In this document: positions 25,401 to 33,683 of the stretch, one piece after another | Layout: the number at the start of each line of letters is the position of its first letter | Position numbering within the stretch: the first letter of the stretch is position 1 | Source of the DNA: Tubiluchus corallicola | Lineage: Eukaryota; Priapulida; Priapulimorpha; Priapulimorphida; Tubiluchidae | Reading direction: 5' to 3' | Assembly (NCBI GenBank): GCA_030141605.1 | Contig: JAQGDQ010000104.1 | Coordinates: 534,001-598,000 of the forward strand | Length of the DNA: 64,000 nucleotides | Notes under the pieces: generated by a model | What the model saw: only the letters and a program-made list of their open reading frames with translations | The model's database searches: none | Told to the model about the DNA's origin: nothing | Translations under genes and position numbers: made by a program

Positions 25401-27648
25401 CCCAATTAACTGATTGAACCTATCAGAAATTCTAACGCAACTGGTTAACATATTCAAAGCAAAACTGCTATGCTACAGTATTAGCGCACGATAAGCCTAC
25501 TTGCTTACAAATAAAACGGTTCTTAACATGATTGTGTCCTCATATATTATAGTGCACAAAAGCAAAGCAAAGATGACATGAAAGTAGGAAAGGCTGTTTG
25601 GGCACATACAAATGTCTTATTTTAAGGATCTGAAGGAAAATATTGAGTCAATTATGCGGAGTTATTTGAGTCAATTACCGACAGTTTTTATGTACATTTG
25701 AATAGGAGCCGCCGTACCAGACGTTTTTGAGTCAATTCGGCAATTGAGTCTGTTAACCGTGAGTCTATTAAGCGGCGCCTACTGTATTCTGTATATATAC
25801 AGACTACACATATATATATATACAGTGTTCTCTCGCTACTTTGCGGTTCGTTTATCGCGGACTCACTGTTTTGCGGGTTTTCAAAAATATTAGTGTAAAA
25901 TATTTATCGTGGTATTTTCGCTGTTTTGTGGGTTTTTGTGGTACTCCGTCTAAAATATTTTTGCACATGCGTAGTATGTCTTGTACAGTAATGATGAATT
26001 TCGCATAAAAAATCACAAAATGTAAAAAAAGGTACAGTATGGGAAAAGTGTACAGTATGGGAAAAGTTATTAAGGGAATGGGAAAAGGTTATGTATAAGA
26101 TTGTGGGGAGGGTTTATAAAGACTAAAAATAAACTACTAAAATAAGTATAGCATCCCTACTTCACGGAGATTCACTTATCGTGGGTGGGCCTGGAACGGA
26201 ACACCCGCGATAAATAAGGGAACACTGTATATATATATTTATATAGTTATATATATATATTTATAAGTCATCATCAATTATGTTGTTTTCGTGAATAATT
26301 TAATCCAAGAATAAAAAAACACTACCAATACCTCCGCCAATTCTTTCAAATGTGTAGTTTCCATCAAAACCACCTGTCCAAGCTAAAAAAGAAAAGCAAT
26401 TTATATCCAATTTGCTGGTAAAGTTAAGTATGATGGTTTTATACATAACAACAATATTATCTTTTTTTACACGTTTTCATAAAAACAGTTGTTGAAAATA
26501 TCGCACATACCTCCGAGAGCAATTAACTGCTTTCCTAGCGGCGGCTGAGCATCAAAGAAAAAGATATTTCTCAGATACATTGCGGCATATTTTCCGAAAT
26601 GAAGCTCGTCAAACCTACAGAACAAAATGTAGAAAACGGGATAATACAAAGAAAACATAGTTACATAATTGTTAAATTATAGAAGCGATTATGAAATAAC
26701 TGTCAAATATAATTTGTTTATAACTAGGGATGGCAGGAATTTGAAATTACAGCACTGTATCTCATATTACAATAATTTTTGAATCTGGATTAAATCCAAA
26801 TCATAGCTTAAAATAATTTTCTAATCTAGCAGTTTAAATCATAATTGTAATGCATGCTTTCACATCGTGAGCTTGACACATACTGAAACTAAATATGGCA
26901 ATATTTACTGATTTCAAGTAGGGCAAAATTACCAAAAGGTAAGAAGTGTATAAGTGCTTTTGTAATGCTAAGTGCTACCGAATTGCCTATGCAGCAGATG
27001 CTAAAGTAATCTTTTTTTTAAAAAAACTCTGCCACATTTTGGATCAGATCTAAGGTGACACAGATATTCAGGAAATCAAACTGTATCAAAGGACCGATTG
27101 GATTCGGTTTTGAAATTCCATTTCTGGCATTGTTTTGAGACATCCTTATTTCACACGCTTAATGCAGGGAAATGAACGATGATACTGTTGGTGATATGGT
27201 GATAATTATGTAAGTGCTACTAAATTTAGTGTTCACATGTTTAGTTCATGATATTTTTAGTTTTATCTTCAAAATATTTCTCTAATTTGACTTTCGGAGC
27301 TTCTTTATCTTTTTGCCTATCAAATGACACTTTTGGCAAATGCAGTTGATGTCATTCTGGGAGATTATAACTGAAAAACATGAAAACTGCTTACACTATG
27401 GCATTTGGATAAGTTAAATTCCACAATCGTGTAGCCACGCCCAAAGCAAATAACAATGTCTGCACCAATAACGTATGATGTCTTGAGTTGCTGATGTTAT
27501 CTACATTCAGAGTCTTGCTTTCCCTAGATTCCTCACTGTATTCTGACAAGTTATCATTCACATTCTTGCTTTTTCTACATTGTTTTCTGGGTTGTTTTAC
27601 ATTGTCATTTACAGTCTTGCTTTTCATAGCTGGCCCTCTGGATTCCAT
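3611..27648 (-). CDS. POMT1: Protein O-mannosyltransferase 1 (POMT1), 19 exons
   Basis: ER membrane enzyme (GT39/PMT family) that transfers mannose from dolichyl-phosphate-mannose to Ser/Thr; in animals it works with POMT2, classically on dystroglycan. Minus-strand coding exons in transcript order: 27648-27395, 26614-26511, 26382-26332, 24909-24763, 22192-22084, 20413-20348, 20048-19955, 18789-18634, 17889-17750, 16723-16643, 15507-15318, 12696-12604, 11910-11793, 10549-10446, 9347-9225, 6949-6823, 6318-6144, 4729-4655, 3674-3611. All phases agree and total 2271 nt, 756 residues, close to vertebrate POMT1 (about 750). Landmarks: the luminal Asp-Glu motif ([11 protein letters not shown]), [26 protein letters not shown], the MIR-domain signature [12 protein letters not shown]...[11 protein letters not shown], the post-MIR segment MYSSAPLQW...AQIHLVGN, and [23 protein letters not shown] and RGSSHQQQ favour POMT1 over POMT2. 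The start is the first in-frame ATG. The last two exons are the least certain: they are short, and the final acceptor has a weak pyrimidine tract. Confidence 0.93.
5373..5900. repeat. 66-bp minisatellite, exactly eight copies, in POMT1 intron 17
   Basis: Eight head-to-tail copies of a 66-bp unit fill 528 bp with no net length change between copies. The variation is a few substitutions, such as aagcc/aggcc. Because 66 is a multiple of 3, long frames stay open on both strands (22-residue periodicity), which mimics a gene. It lies between POMT1 exons 17 and 18. Confidence 0.9.
8490..9030. repeat. Interspersed repeat 'C', intact copy, in POMT1 intron 15
   Basis: This stretch matches 23290-23485 plus 24435-24640, with shared blocks such as caagcccagatct, ggtatcaaaatgatcctc and cagcttagaaataacac. 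It contains no recognisable protein or terminal repeat. It serves as the uninterrupted reference for the copy near 23.3 kb that carries an LTR insertion. Confidence 0.7.
9760..9916 (-). mobile_element. LINE-type 3' tail copy, reverse orientation
   Basis: On the minus strand 9881-9916 gives AGGGTGGTTGACC, then TTGATAAC, then TTCTTCGCC. This parallels the conserved tail block of the retrotransposon at 29723-29760. The A/T-rich stretch at lower coordinates is where the element's 3' end would lie. The 5' limit is not defined. Confidence 0.5.
10721..11570. mobile_element. MITE family 1 copy, interrupted
   Basis: It begins CAGTAGCCGCTTAATAGACT, the reverse complement of the right end of the element at 25354-25784. 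It follows that element through gtaattgactcaaata and aagacatttgtatgt. From about 10945 to 11335 an unrelated GC-richer block interrupts it. After that, family sequence resumes with aatcatgttaagtaccg and a central imperfect palindrome. The far end is eroded, so the right limit is approximate. Confidence 0.6.
10945..11335. other. GC-richer block inside the MITE at 10721, unidentified insertion
   Basis: Composition changes sharply from the flanking AT-rich DNA to roughly balanced base content, with ctgcag-type words. Short frames are open on both strands, but I recognise no family motif. The family 1 copy at 25354 has no counterpart for this block, so it looks like an insertion. No clear target-site duplication was found. 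Confidence 0.4.
13683..14320. mobile_element. Probable decayed DNA transposon remnant in POMT1 intron 11
   Basis: The left end (gcgtatatac then cagtcgaatttttgag) loosely resembles the reverse complement of the right end (ccgtacatacgtg then gtcgaccctttg). A gtcgacttata word recurs near 14219 and 14277. No transposase frame is recognisable. The termini are too diverged to be certain. Confidence 0.35.
15958..16390. repeat. 24-bp minisatellite in POMT1 intron 10
   Basis: About 18 imperfect copies of a 24-bp unit (ctgtactacattctatattc plus actt). The unit length is a multiple of 3, so frames run open on both strands. These frames are chance products of the repeat. Confidence 0.85.
16868..17054. 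repeat. Compound microsatellite in POMT1 intron 9
   Basis: GT-rich and GA-rich runs are followed by about 21 copies of ATCT (16917-17000), then (CT)n and (GA)n. The CT and GA runs are self-complementary and could fold back. Confidence 0.95.
19075..19175 (-). mobile_element. Probable LINE/SINE 3' tail copy, reverse orientation
   Basis: On the minus strand the block aattagtttttttcgcctgc, followed further on by gagaaataaataaatc, resembles the tail at 55574-55695. It is weak on its own and is called because of the other copies in this window. Confidence 0.35.
19380..19615. repeat. AT-rich low-complexity tract with (TA)n runs
   Basis: Runs of TATA/TATC and a palindromic arrangement of tatacatataagc and gcttatatgta words around 19480-19560. 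Intronic to POMT1 (intron 7). Confidence 0.8.
22797..22975 (-). mobile_element. LINE-type 3' tail copy, reverse orientation
   Basis: It begins with caattcaattcaatttt, the reverse complement of the AATTGAATTGAATTG end of the retrotransposon near 29832-29844. Further in, gagataaatgaatg and cttttcgctatcctttctct (minus strand) match the corresponding tail blocks. It lies in POMT1 intron 4. Confidence 0.55.
23290..24640. repeat. Interspersed repeat 'C', second copy, split by an LTR insertion
   Basis: The left part (23290-23485) and right part (24435-24640) together match the intact copy at 8490-9030. The interruption is the element at 23486-24434, so this repeat predates that insertion. Confidence 0.7.
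23486..24434. mobile_element. Probable solo LTR (949 bp) with 5-bp target duplication
   Basis: The insert starts TGTGAGGTGCG and ends AACGTTACA, the TG...CA termini of an LTR. It is flanked on both sides by GTGCT (23481-23485 and 24435-24439), a 5-bp target-site duplication. Its limits are confirmed by comparison with the uninterrupted repeat at 8490-9030. Near its right end, CGTTACA followed by atggtggcag or atggcggcag occurs twice, which resembles LTR-end/primer-binding junctions. No gag or pol frame is present. Confidence 0.65.
25354..25784. mobile_element. MITE family 1, complete, pogo/Tigger-like
   Basis: Terminal inverted repeats CAGTAGGAGCC on the left and GGCGCCTACTG on the right, flanked by TA at 25352-25353 and 25785-25786. 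CAGT termini with TA target duplication are typical of the Tc1/mariner-pogo superfamily. At 431 bp it has no transposase. The interior is partly self-complementary (gttaac to gttcttaac). Confidence 0.8.
25823..26227. mobile_element. MITE family 2, complete, pogo/Tigger-like
   Basis: Starts CAGTGTTCTCTCGC and ends AAGGGAACACTG, with TA on each side. It lies only 38 bp beyond the family 1 element, inside the same TATA-rich tract of POMT1 intron 3. It has no protein-coding capacity. Confidence 0.8.
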
Positions 27649-27790
27649 TAGGTCGATATTCACATTACAGCTTATTATACTCTGGACTAAGTTGTCCTCA
27701 TTCACATTCTTGGCTTTTCGGATTGTTCTCTAGACTCTGCTATAACATTAACGTTTTTGTTTTTTCTGATGTGTTCCCTGGACTCTATCG
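27480..27790. repeat. Degenerate ~51-bp tandem repeat overlapping POMT1 exon 1
   Basis: About six diverged copies, each starting around attcacattcttgcttttc (plus strand), spaced roughly 42-57 bp apart. The lower copies are translated in POMT1 exon 1 as SKxVNDN-type repeats. The upper copies are out of frame with the proposed coding sequence. Confidence 0.6.
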
Positions 27791-27999
27791 TTTTAACTTG
27801 AAAATCTGAAGTTGTTAGCAATATCCGACACACAAAGTAGAACTATCTGAAACAAAATCCTAAAATCGTAAATTAAAGCAGACTAAATCATCTGCTTGTA
27901 AGTGTAGTCACTTTAGCTTTGCATTTGACAGCAGTTAGTGCGCACAGAATGTTATACTTCCATTTTTAGAAGAGGCGACGAAAACGTTGCACAGGCATA
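27649..27999. other. Upstream region of POMT1, between its first ATG and the LINE
   Basis: No gene is seen. It carries the out-of-frame upper copies of the ~51-bp repeat. It must contain the POMT1 promoter and leader unless a non-coding exon lies beyond the LINE. I see no convincing core promoter motif. Confidence 0.4.
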
Positions 28000-29845
28000 A
28001 TATTGAATATTGATAAGGGGAAAACTACTTGTGCTATATTTTTAGATTTATCGAAAGCATTCGACACGGTACAACATGACATTTTGTTATATAAGTTATC
28101 ATACTATGGTATCAGGGGACGTCCTCTTGCGCTTTTCACGTCTTACCTTACTAATAGGAAACAGTTTACGTCTATTGACTCATCGGAATCTAAACTTGCT
28201 GATATAACCTGTGGTGTCCCACAGGGTTCTACATTGGGTCCATTGTTATTTCTTTTATATATTAACGATCTGCCATCCTGTTCGCAATTTAACACCAGAT
28301 TGTTTGCAGACGATACAAACTTATTTTTATCACACCAAAATATCAAAACATTAGAACATTCAGTAAATGTAGAACTGGACAATATTAATAAATGGATGCA
28401 AGCAAATAAGCTATCGATAAATTATAAAAAAACAAAATATATGTTAATTGGAAACAAGCAACATAACAATAGTTTAAACATAAATATGGGAGGTTGTACT
28501 ATTCAATCTACACAAGAAATCAAATATCTTGGTATATTTATAGATAGTAGAATTACTTGGAAAACACATGTTCAGCATATAGTCAACAAAATTAGCAAAT
28601 TAAGTGGAGTATTAGCTAGAATACGACACTACATAAATGTAGATGCACTACGGCTCTTATATTCTTCTCTTGTCATGCCATATCTGAGTTATGGCATTCT
28701 CGCCTGGGGTAGTGCTTCAGCATCGGTCTTAAAATCATTGGTTTCTAAACAAAACAAGATTATCAAACTTATAACATTTACTAGCAAAAGGGAACATGTA
28801 ACACCTTTGTATTTGCAACTAAATCTACTAAAAGTTCATGATCTGTATAAATTAGAATTGCTCAAGTTTGTACATAAATTCAAAAATAATTCACGTCCAG
28901 ATCTCTTCAGCAATTATTATACTTTAGCATGTCACATGCATCACCACTCTACTAGGTTTGCTACAACCCAATCTTATTTTATTGAAAGATTCAACTCATC
29001 TAAAGGCCAGAATTCTTTAAAACACCAAGGATCTTTGCTGTGGAATTCATTACCAGACCAGTTAAAGTCCAGTAACTACAAAAAGTTAATTTTAAACTAT
29101 AAAAAACAACTTATTGCAGGATACAAATAAATGAGACATTTTGCTTATATACTTGTAATACTATACATATTTTTTTCATTGCTACGACACTTAAAGATTT
29201 TGTTTAAGTTTTTGTTATATTTTGATTTCATTTTGTCTGATTTACAGTTGAAATAGTTTTTCGATGGTTTAATTTATTATATTTTCTTTCTCGACAAATT
29301 CAGTCATTGATGTTATTATTACAACATTTCAGTTTTGTTTTTCTTATTTGCTTCTGTTTCTTGTTTTGTTTTGTATGATTTATATTTGCCTTATTTTTCC
29401 TTGGTTTAATTTATTATATTTTTTTCTCGACAGCTTTGGTTGATCATTCTACTGTTTTTTTGTTTTTTTTGCCGGATTTTTTAGTTAATGCTCAAATTAT
29501 GCATATTCTGTTATCTTAAAAATCTCAAGTTATTTTTATTGTGTTTGCTTCGCATGATTCATAGTATTTTAGAATTGTAAATCTTTCGTTATTTAAACTA
29601 TATGTTCTACAGTATTACGATACCTATCATTCAATTGCCAAATTAACACACATCAACCGAATACAAATTTAAATTGATAACGACGCCATAATTAAGTTTA
29701 TTTAATCATAACTATTTAAGGGTGGCTGACTTGATAACCTACGGGTTCTTCGCTGCCCTTCTCCTTTGCTTTAAAATATTCCATGTAGTCTTTATACTGT
29801 ATTTTTATCGTTCTAACGGAGATAATAAATAATTGAATTGAATTG
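28000..29845 (+). mobile_element. 5'-truncated non-LTR retrotransposon
   Basis: It comprises a reverse transcriptase 3' portion, an AT-rich 3' UTR (29131-29720), a tail block (ggtggctgacttgataac then gggttcttcgctgcc) and an end in AATTGAATTGAATTG. The endonuclease and the N-terminal RT are missing, as expected for 5' truncation during target-primed reverse transcription. The 5' limit is approximate. Confidence 0.8.
28003..29130 (+). CDS. Reverse transcriptase fragment of a non-LTR retrotransposon (CR1/jockey-like)
   Basis: A 375-residue open frame. RT motifs appear in order: AIFLDLSKAFDTVQHDILL (motif A, metal-binding Asp), VPQGSTLGPLLFLLYINDLP (motif B), LFADDTNLF (the catalytic Asp pair, FADD) and IKYLGIFID (motif E). 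The C-terminal region with SLLWNSLPDQLKSS is typical of CR1/jockey-group LINEs. The first RT motifs and the apurinic endonuclease are absent. The start used is simply the first codon of the surviving frame. The frame has no stop, suggesting recent insertion, but the copy cannot be autonomous. It sits just upstream of POMT1 in the opposite orientation. Confidence 0.88.
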   Translation: MNIDKGKTTCAIFLDLSKAFDTVQHDILLYKLSYYGIRGRPLALFTSYLTNRKQFTSIDSSESKLADITCGVPQGSTLGPLLFLLYINDLPSCSQFNTRLFADDTNLFLSHQNIKTLEHSVNVELDNINKWMQANKLSINYKKTKYMLIGNKQHNNSLNINMGGCTIQSTQEIKYLGIFIDSRITWKTHVQHIVNKISKLSGVLARIRHYINVDALRLLYSSLVMPYLSYGILAWGSASASVLKSLVSKQNKIIKLITFTSKREHVTPLYLQLNLLKVHDLYKLELLKFVHKFKNNSRPDLFSNYYTLACHMHHHSTRFATTQSYFIERFNSSKGQNSLKHQGSLLWNSLPDQLKSSNYKKLILNYKKQLIAGYK

Positions 29846-32033
29846 CATAAGACCTTAGTCAACGCCCGTTAAAGTAAATTAATTAAATTTACATAATTTC
29901 GTCTCTTTTGTAACATCTCCTGTTTTATTTATAATTTAACAAAGCATTAAACTACACTATCAAGTCCAGTTTACAAAAAAGCGCAAATTTATTTTTAGAA
30001 ATTCTACACGTGAGGATGGTGCCAAGAGGAGAAATCAGTGTTAAAGTTAACTGACACGACCAACATCTGCGACCGCGAGAGGAAGATAACAGTTCCATTT
30101 CCAGAACTAGAACTCGAACTACAACAATGAATGAGCAAAAATAACAGCATAATATCATCATCATAATGCTTTCTACTTCTACTGTATGTACCGGGCAGGC
30201 AGAATTGAAAATAAAAGCCAAGTAAACACAGCAGCAATCCAACAAAAAACTACACACTGCTATGCCAGTACTTCTCAGTACCAATTAAGTTAACAACAAC
30301 AACACTACACTTTGGCTCCACCATTTTGCAAATAAAACACTGTCTTGTAGACTGTGAGACCTATAGTCAAATCTACTCGATGGTTATTAGTTATTTTATT
30401 TATTTATTATATATATCCACAATGATCATTATAGCATTGTACATAAAAGTATTTAATAACATATTTGTTATTATGTACACAAGATGCCAAGCCACAAATG
30501 ACCCGTGGGGTACTCAAGAAGTAATTATTTGTTTAGAGCACCTCAAATGAATGTGGATTGAGTGTAATAGAAAAGAGCAGTAAATGAGTAGAAAGAAAGG
30601 TTAATAGAGAATAGAAAGAGGAGAAAGATGTGATGGTATCTGTATGAAGTAACGCGAACTATAGAAATGTAAAAATTGACATAGTTATTACCACTCGATC
30701 AAGTCTAGCATGTTGTTAACTAAAATCAAGGCAGAACTAGGTAAATAACATGTAATCGTGTTGATGCTGATGCCCAGTAATGCATCATTCGACTTCTGTA
30801 ATTCTTTTTTCACAGCAGAAAATCAACTTCAATTATTGTCTCTTGATATTTAGATGACTATTATTGATCATTTACATTTTTGTATGGGCTGATGAGAATT
30901 TTGAGAATAATTGATGAGAAAGGTATAAAAATACCATATATAAGTATATGGCAGGGGAGAGAAGTATTCACAAATTGAAGTTCCATGGCTTCTTATATGC
31001 TACCCCAAGTGAACTATTTTTTCATCTACAAATTTGGACCTTAAACAGCGATTATAGTGTTACCAATTCATTTACAACACATTTTTTTAGAACTGTAAAA
31101 CGGTTGCAGTAGTACCAATTCAATAAGCACCACTAATTTTTTTTACTGTTAGTTACAATAGAAACTGACAAATTTTTCTATAAGCAGAAGTGTATTATTC
31201 AATTTTAATACATGTGCTGGACAAACTGATCACAGTTGCTTTACTAACTATTTTTAACATATATTCTTGAGCACACTATACCAAAACATGTGCTTAATTA
31301 ACATTAAAACATAAAGTACAATGACCAGTTTATGATGATATGTAACAATATAATATACAGTTAACCTTGGATATAAGGGACACCACGGGAGACACCACTT
31401 ATATCCGAAGTTCAGTCAGACCGAGGGCGTATCTAGACCTGTATATTTCTGTACTTTACTCATATTTTTATGGATTATTGCTACACATTCAGTGCAAACG
31501 GTATGTAAGAAGCTCCTTCAGTGATGCGAGATGTATGTGATCACGGAAACCGAGCTGTTCGAAGGCCGAGTTTGCGAAAATTGAGGTTAAAAACTGATCA
31601 ATTTCGCTTTGATCACATGGTCCCTTATATCCGATAATTTACCAGGGTTTCTATTAGGCGGGACGTAAAGATATCGTCCCTTATAACCGAAAGTCCCTTA
31701 TATCCGAAGATTTTTGCATAGGAGAAATGTTAAGAAAAATCGGGACTAGTGTTGATTGTCCCTTATAGGCGAGTGTCCCTTATAAGCGAGTACCTTATAC
31801 CCGAGGTTGACTGTATCACCTTATAATAGTGTATCTTTGTACAACATAAAATCAATAGATCCTGGAAAATAATTCCTAAAGTAACTGTTTAACATTACAG
31901 TACATCAGTTATTTTAGTGGTTAAAAGGACTTAGTGTTTCTTTGTAATATTATAAACAGCAGAAACTTGCTTCAGAAATTGTTTACAAATTGTTTAGAAC
32001 ATAATAAAAAATGCACACAAAATACACACATCA
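29846..32033. other. Intergenic region between the LINE and the NUP62 3' end
   Basis: No gene is recognised on either strand. Apart from the MITE at 31358-31813 it is AT-rich single-copy-looking DNA. A frame near 29952-30284 (minus) has hydrophobic segments but no family resemblance. Confidence 0.5.
31358..31813. mobile_element. MITE family 3, complete, pogo/Tigger-like
   Basis: Left end CAGTTAACCTTGGATATAAG; the right end, reverse complemented, is CAGTCAACCTCGGGTATAAG. TA flanks both sides (31356-31357 and 31814-31815). The interior repeats the word cccttatatccgaag several times. Part of it recurs at 39388-39539. Confidence 0.8.
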
Positions 32034-33683
32034 TCAGTCGTAAGCAAGTTTAAAGCTTCTTTCCTGTTCCTTCCGTCTGGTGTCGTACAGTTTTCCAACT
32101 TCATCCACTTTCCTTCGGAGCAAGGCCGTGTTTTCATCTACCCATTGCAATGAATCCATATGGGCATTCAGAATTTTTGTAATCTGCCGCATTGGGTTGT
32201 CTGCATCTTGGCTTTCATTTGTTCTATTGAGATGGTCAATGATTTCTTTTAGATCACTCACCATTCTCTTCAACTGTCCATCTATGTTTTCAGCCAACTG
32301 ATATGTGTGTTCCCTTTCCAGATCTGCATGCTGGGGGTAAGAAAGAGCAGGCTGCTCTTCAACAGATTTTTCAAGATTCACCAGCATGTTTTCCAGCTCC
32401 TTCTGTTCAGCCAAAATAAAATCTAGTTCATGATCTAGTCTTTGTTGATCTAATTTTACTTTCTCTACATTTGCATTCAACTGTGTGATCTTTTCACCAT
32501 TATCTATGAGGACGCGATCCCATGTGTTTATCAGAGTGGCTTGATTCAAGAAACTTTTTTCCTGTTCTTCCAATTCCAAAGTCCATTTATTAATGCATTC
32601 TTCCAACTGTCGGTAGTTCATTGCTGGTGGAACAGTGGCAGTAGATGTTACTGTGGCTGTAGTGAGAGCAACTGTGGTCGTAACAGGTGCACATGTGACA
32701 GCAAAAGTCAATGCAACTGTCGGTTTCGGTGCGGAAGTTGTTTGAAATGTGGGCTGCACAGTGGGTGCTGTAGATGTTGCCTGCAAGCTCAAAGGTTGCA
32801 CTTCTGCTGCTGGAGTGGTCTTGGGCATTCCATATGTAGCTACTGTAGTGGATGCAGTGACTGATACGTCCTTACTTGCCGCAGTCGGTAGACCTATTGA
32901 TGTTGTAGTCTCTAACCTAAGACCAACCGTAACTGGCGTACCAGTAAAGCCGCTTCCCAATTGGAATCCTGTACCTGCTGATGTAGATGGCGTACTTAGC
33001 AAAAAACCAGTGTTAGGTGCACTCGCAACAGTGGATGTAGTAGAAAAAGCATTCTCTGTAGCTCCTGTAGTCTGAGCCGAAACGTTTGGTGCCACAGCTG
33101 CTTGGTTAAAATTTAGTGTAGGTGCTGCCTGAATAGTTTGTAATCCCAATGCTGAAGTTCCTGGTGCCACTGCAGTAGGAGTGACAGCTGAACTAGTAAA
33201 ACTGAATCCAGTACTTGGAGTTTGCTTGATCCCAAATGAAAATCCACCACTATCTGCTGGTTTGGTCGGTGCGTTTCCAAAATTGGAAGAAAATAATCCA
33301 CCAGTAGGTTGTGTAGTTGAAGAAACACTGGCACTGCCCAATGCAAACCCAGTAAAGCTCTGAGTTGCTGGTTTTGTCAAACCAGCTCCAAGTTGAAAAC
33401 TCTGAGTTGCTGGTGTTGTCAAGCCAGCCCCTAGTTGAAAACCACTAACACTCTGTGACTGGACGTTAGCTGGTTTTGGAGCACTGAACTGAAAACTACC
33501 AGGTGTTACTGCAGAACTCACTGAGGTACTAGCGCCAAATTGAAAACTAGTTGAAGAAGAGCCAATGCTCTGTGCTGCTGGCATTGTACTGGCTCCGAAC
33601 TGAAAACCACTAACAGCACTGGTAGTCTGTGGAACTGTTGAAGGCGTTCCAAATGTAAACCCCCCTTGCTGTTGTGAAGCCAT
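32034..33683 (-). CDS. NUP62: Nucleoporin p62 (NUP62), coding region in one exon
   Basis: 549 residues. NUP62 forms the FG-lined central channel of the nuclear pore in complex with NUP58 and NUP54. Residues 1-220 carry GFxFG, FQFG and FQLG repeats in a Ser/Thr/Ala-rich, charge-poor matrix. These include a tandem SFQLGAGLTTPATQ / SFQLGAGLTKPATQ pair. A Thr/Ala/Val-rich linker follows. From about residue 355 the Nsp1_C coiled coil begins MNYRQLEECINKWTLELEEQ and continues with ENGEKIT-like DNGEKITQL, VKLDQQRLDHELDFIL, YQLAENIDGQLKRM and RRKEQERSF. Order and spacing follow vertebrate NUP62 (522 residues). The start is the ATG before ASQQQGGFTFG. A 5' non-coding exon is possible. Many internal FG units have degenerated to FQLG or FALG. 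Confidence 0.97.
   Translation of the reverse strand: MASQQQGGFTFGTPSTVPQTTSAVSGFQFGASTMPAAQSIGSSSTSFQFGASTSVSSAVTPGSFQFSAPKPANVQSQSVSGFQLGAGLTTPATQSFQLGAGLTKPATQSFTGFALGSASVSSTTQPTGGLFSSNFGNAPTKPADSGGFSFGIKQTPSTGFSFTSSAVTPTAVAPGTSALGLQTIQAAPTLNFNQAAVAPNVSAQTTGATENAFSTTSTVASAPNTGFLLSTPSTSAGTGFQLGSGFTGTPVTVGLRLETTTSIGLPTAASKDVSVTASTTVATYGMPKTTPAAEVQPLSLQATSTAPTVQPTFQTTSAPKPTVALTFAVTCAPVTTTVALTTATVTSTATVPPAMNYRQLEECINKWTLELEEQEKSFLNQATLINTWDRVLIDNGEKITQLNANVEKVKLDQQRLDHELDFILAEQKELENMLVNLEKSVEEQPALSYPQHADLEREHTYQLAENIDGQLKRMVSDLKEIIDHLNRTNESQDADNPMRQITKILNAHMDSLQWVDENTALLRRKVDEVGKLYDTRRKEQERSFKLAYD

Noticed and set aside
29952-30284. 110-residue minus-strand frame with hydrophobic stretches
   Set aside because: No family resemblance, no good start context and no neighbouring exons; probably chance.
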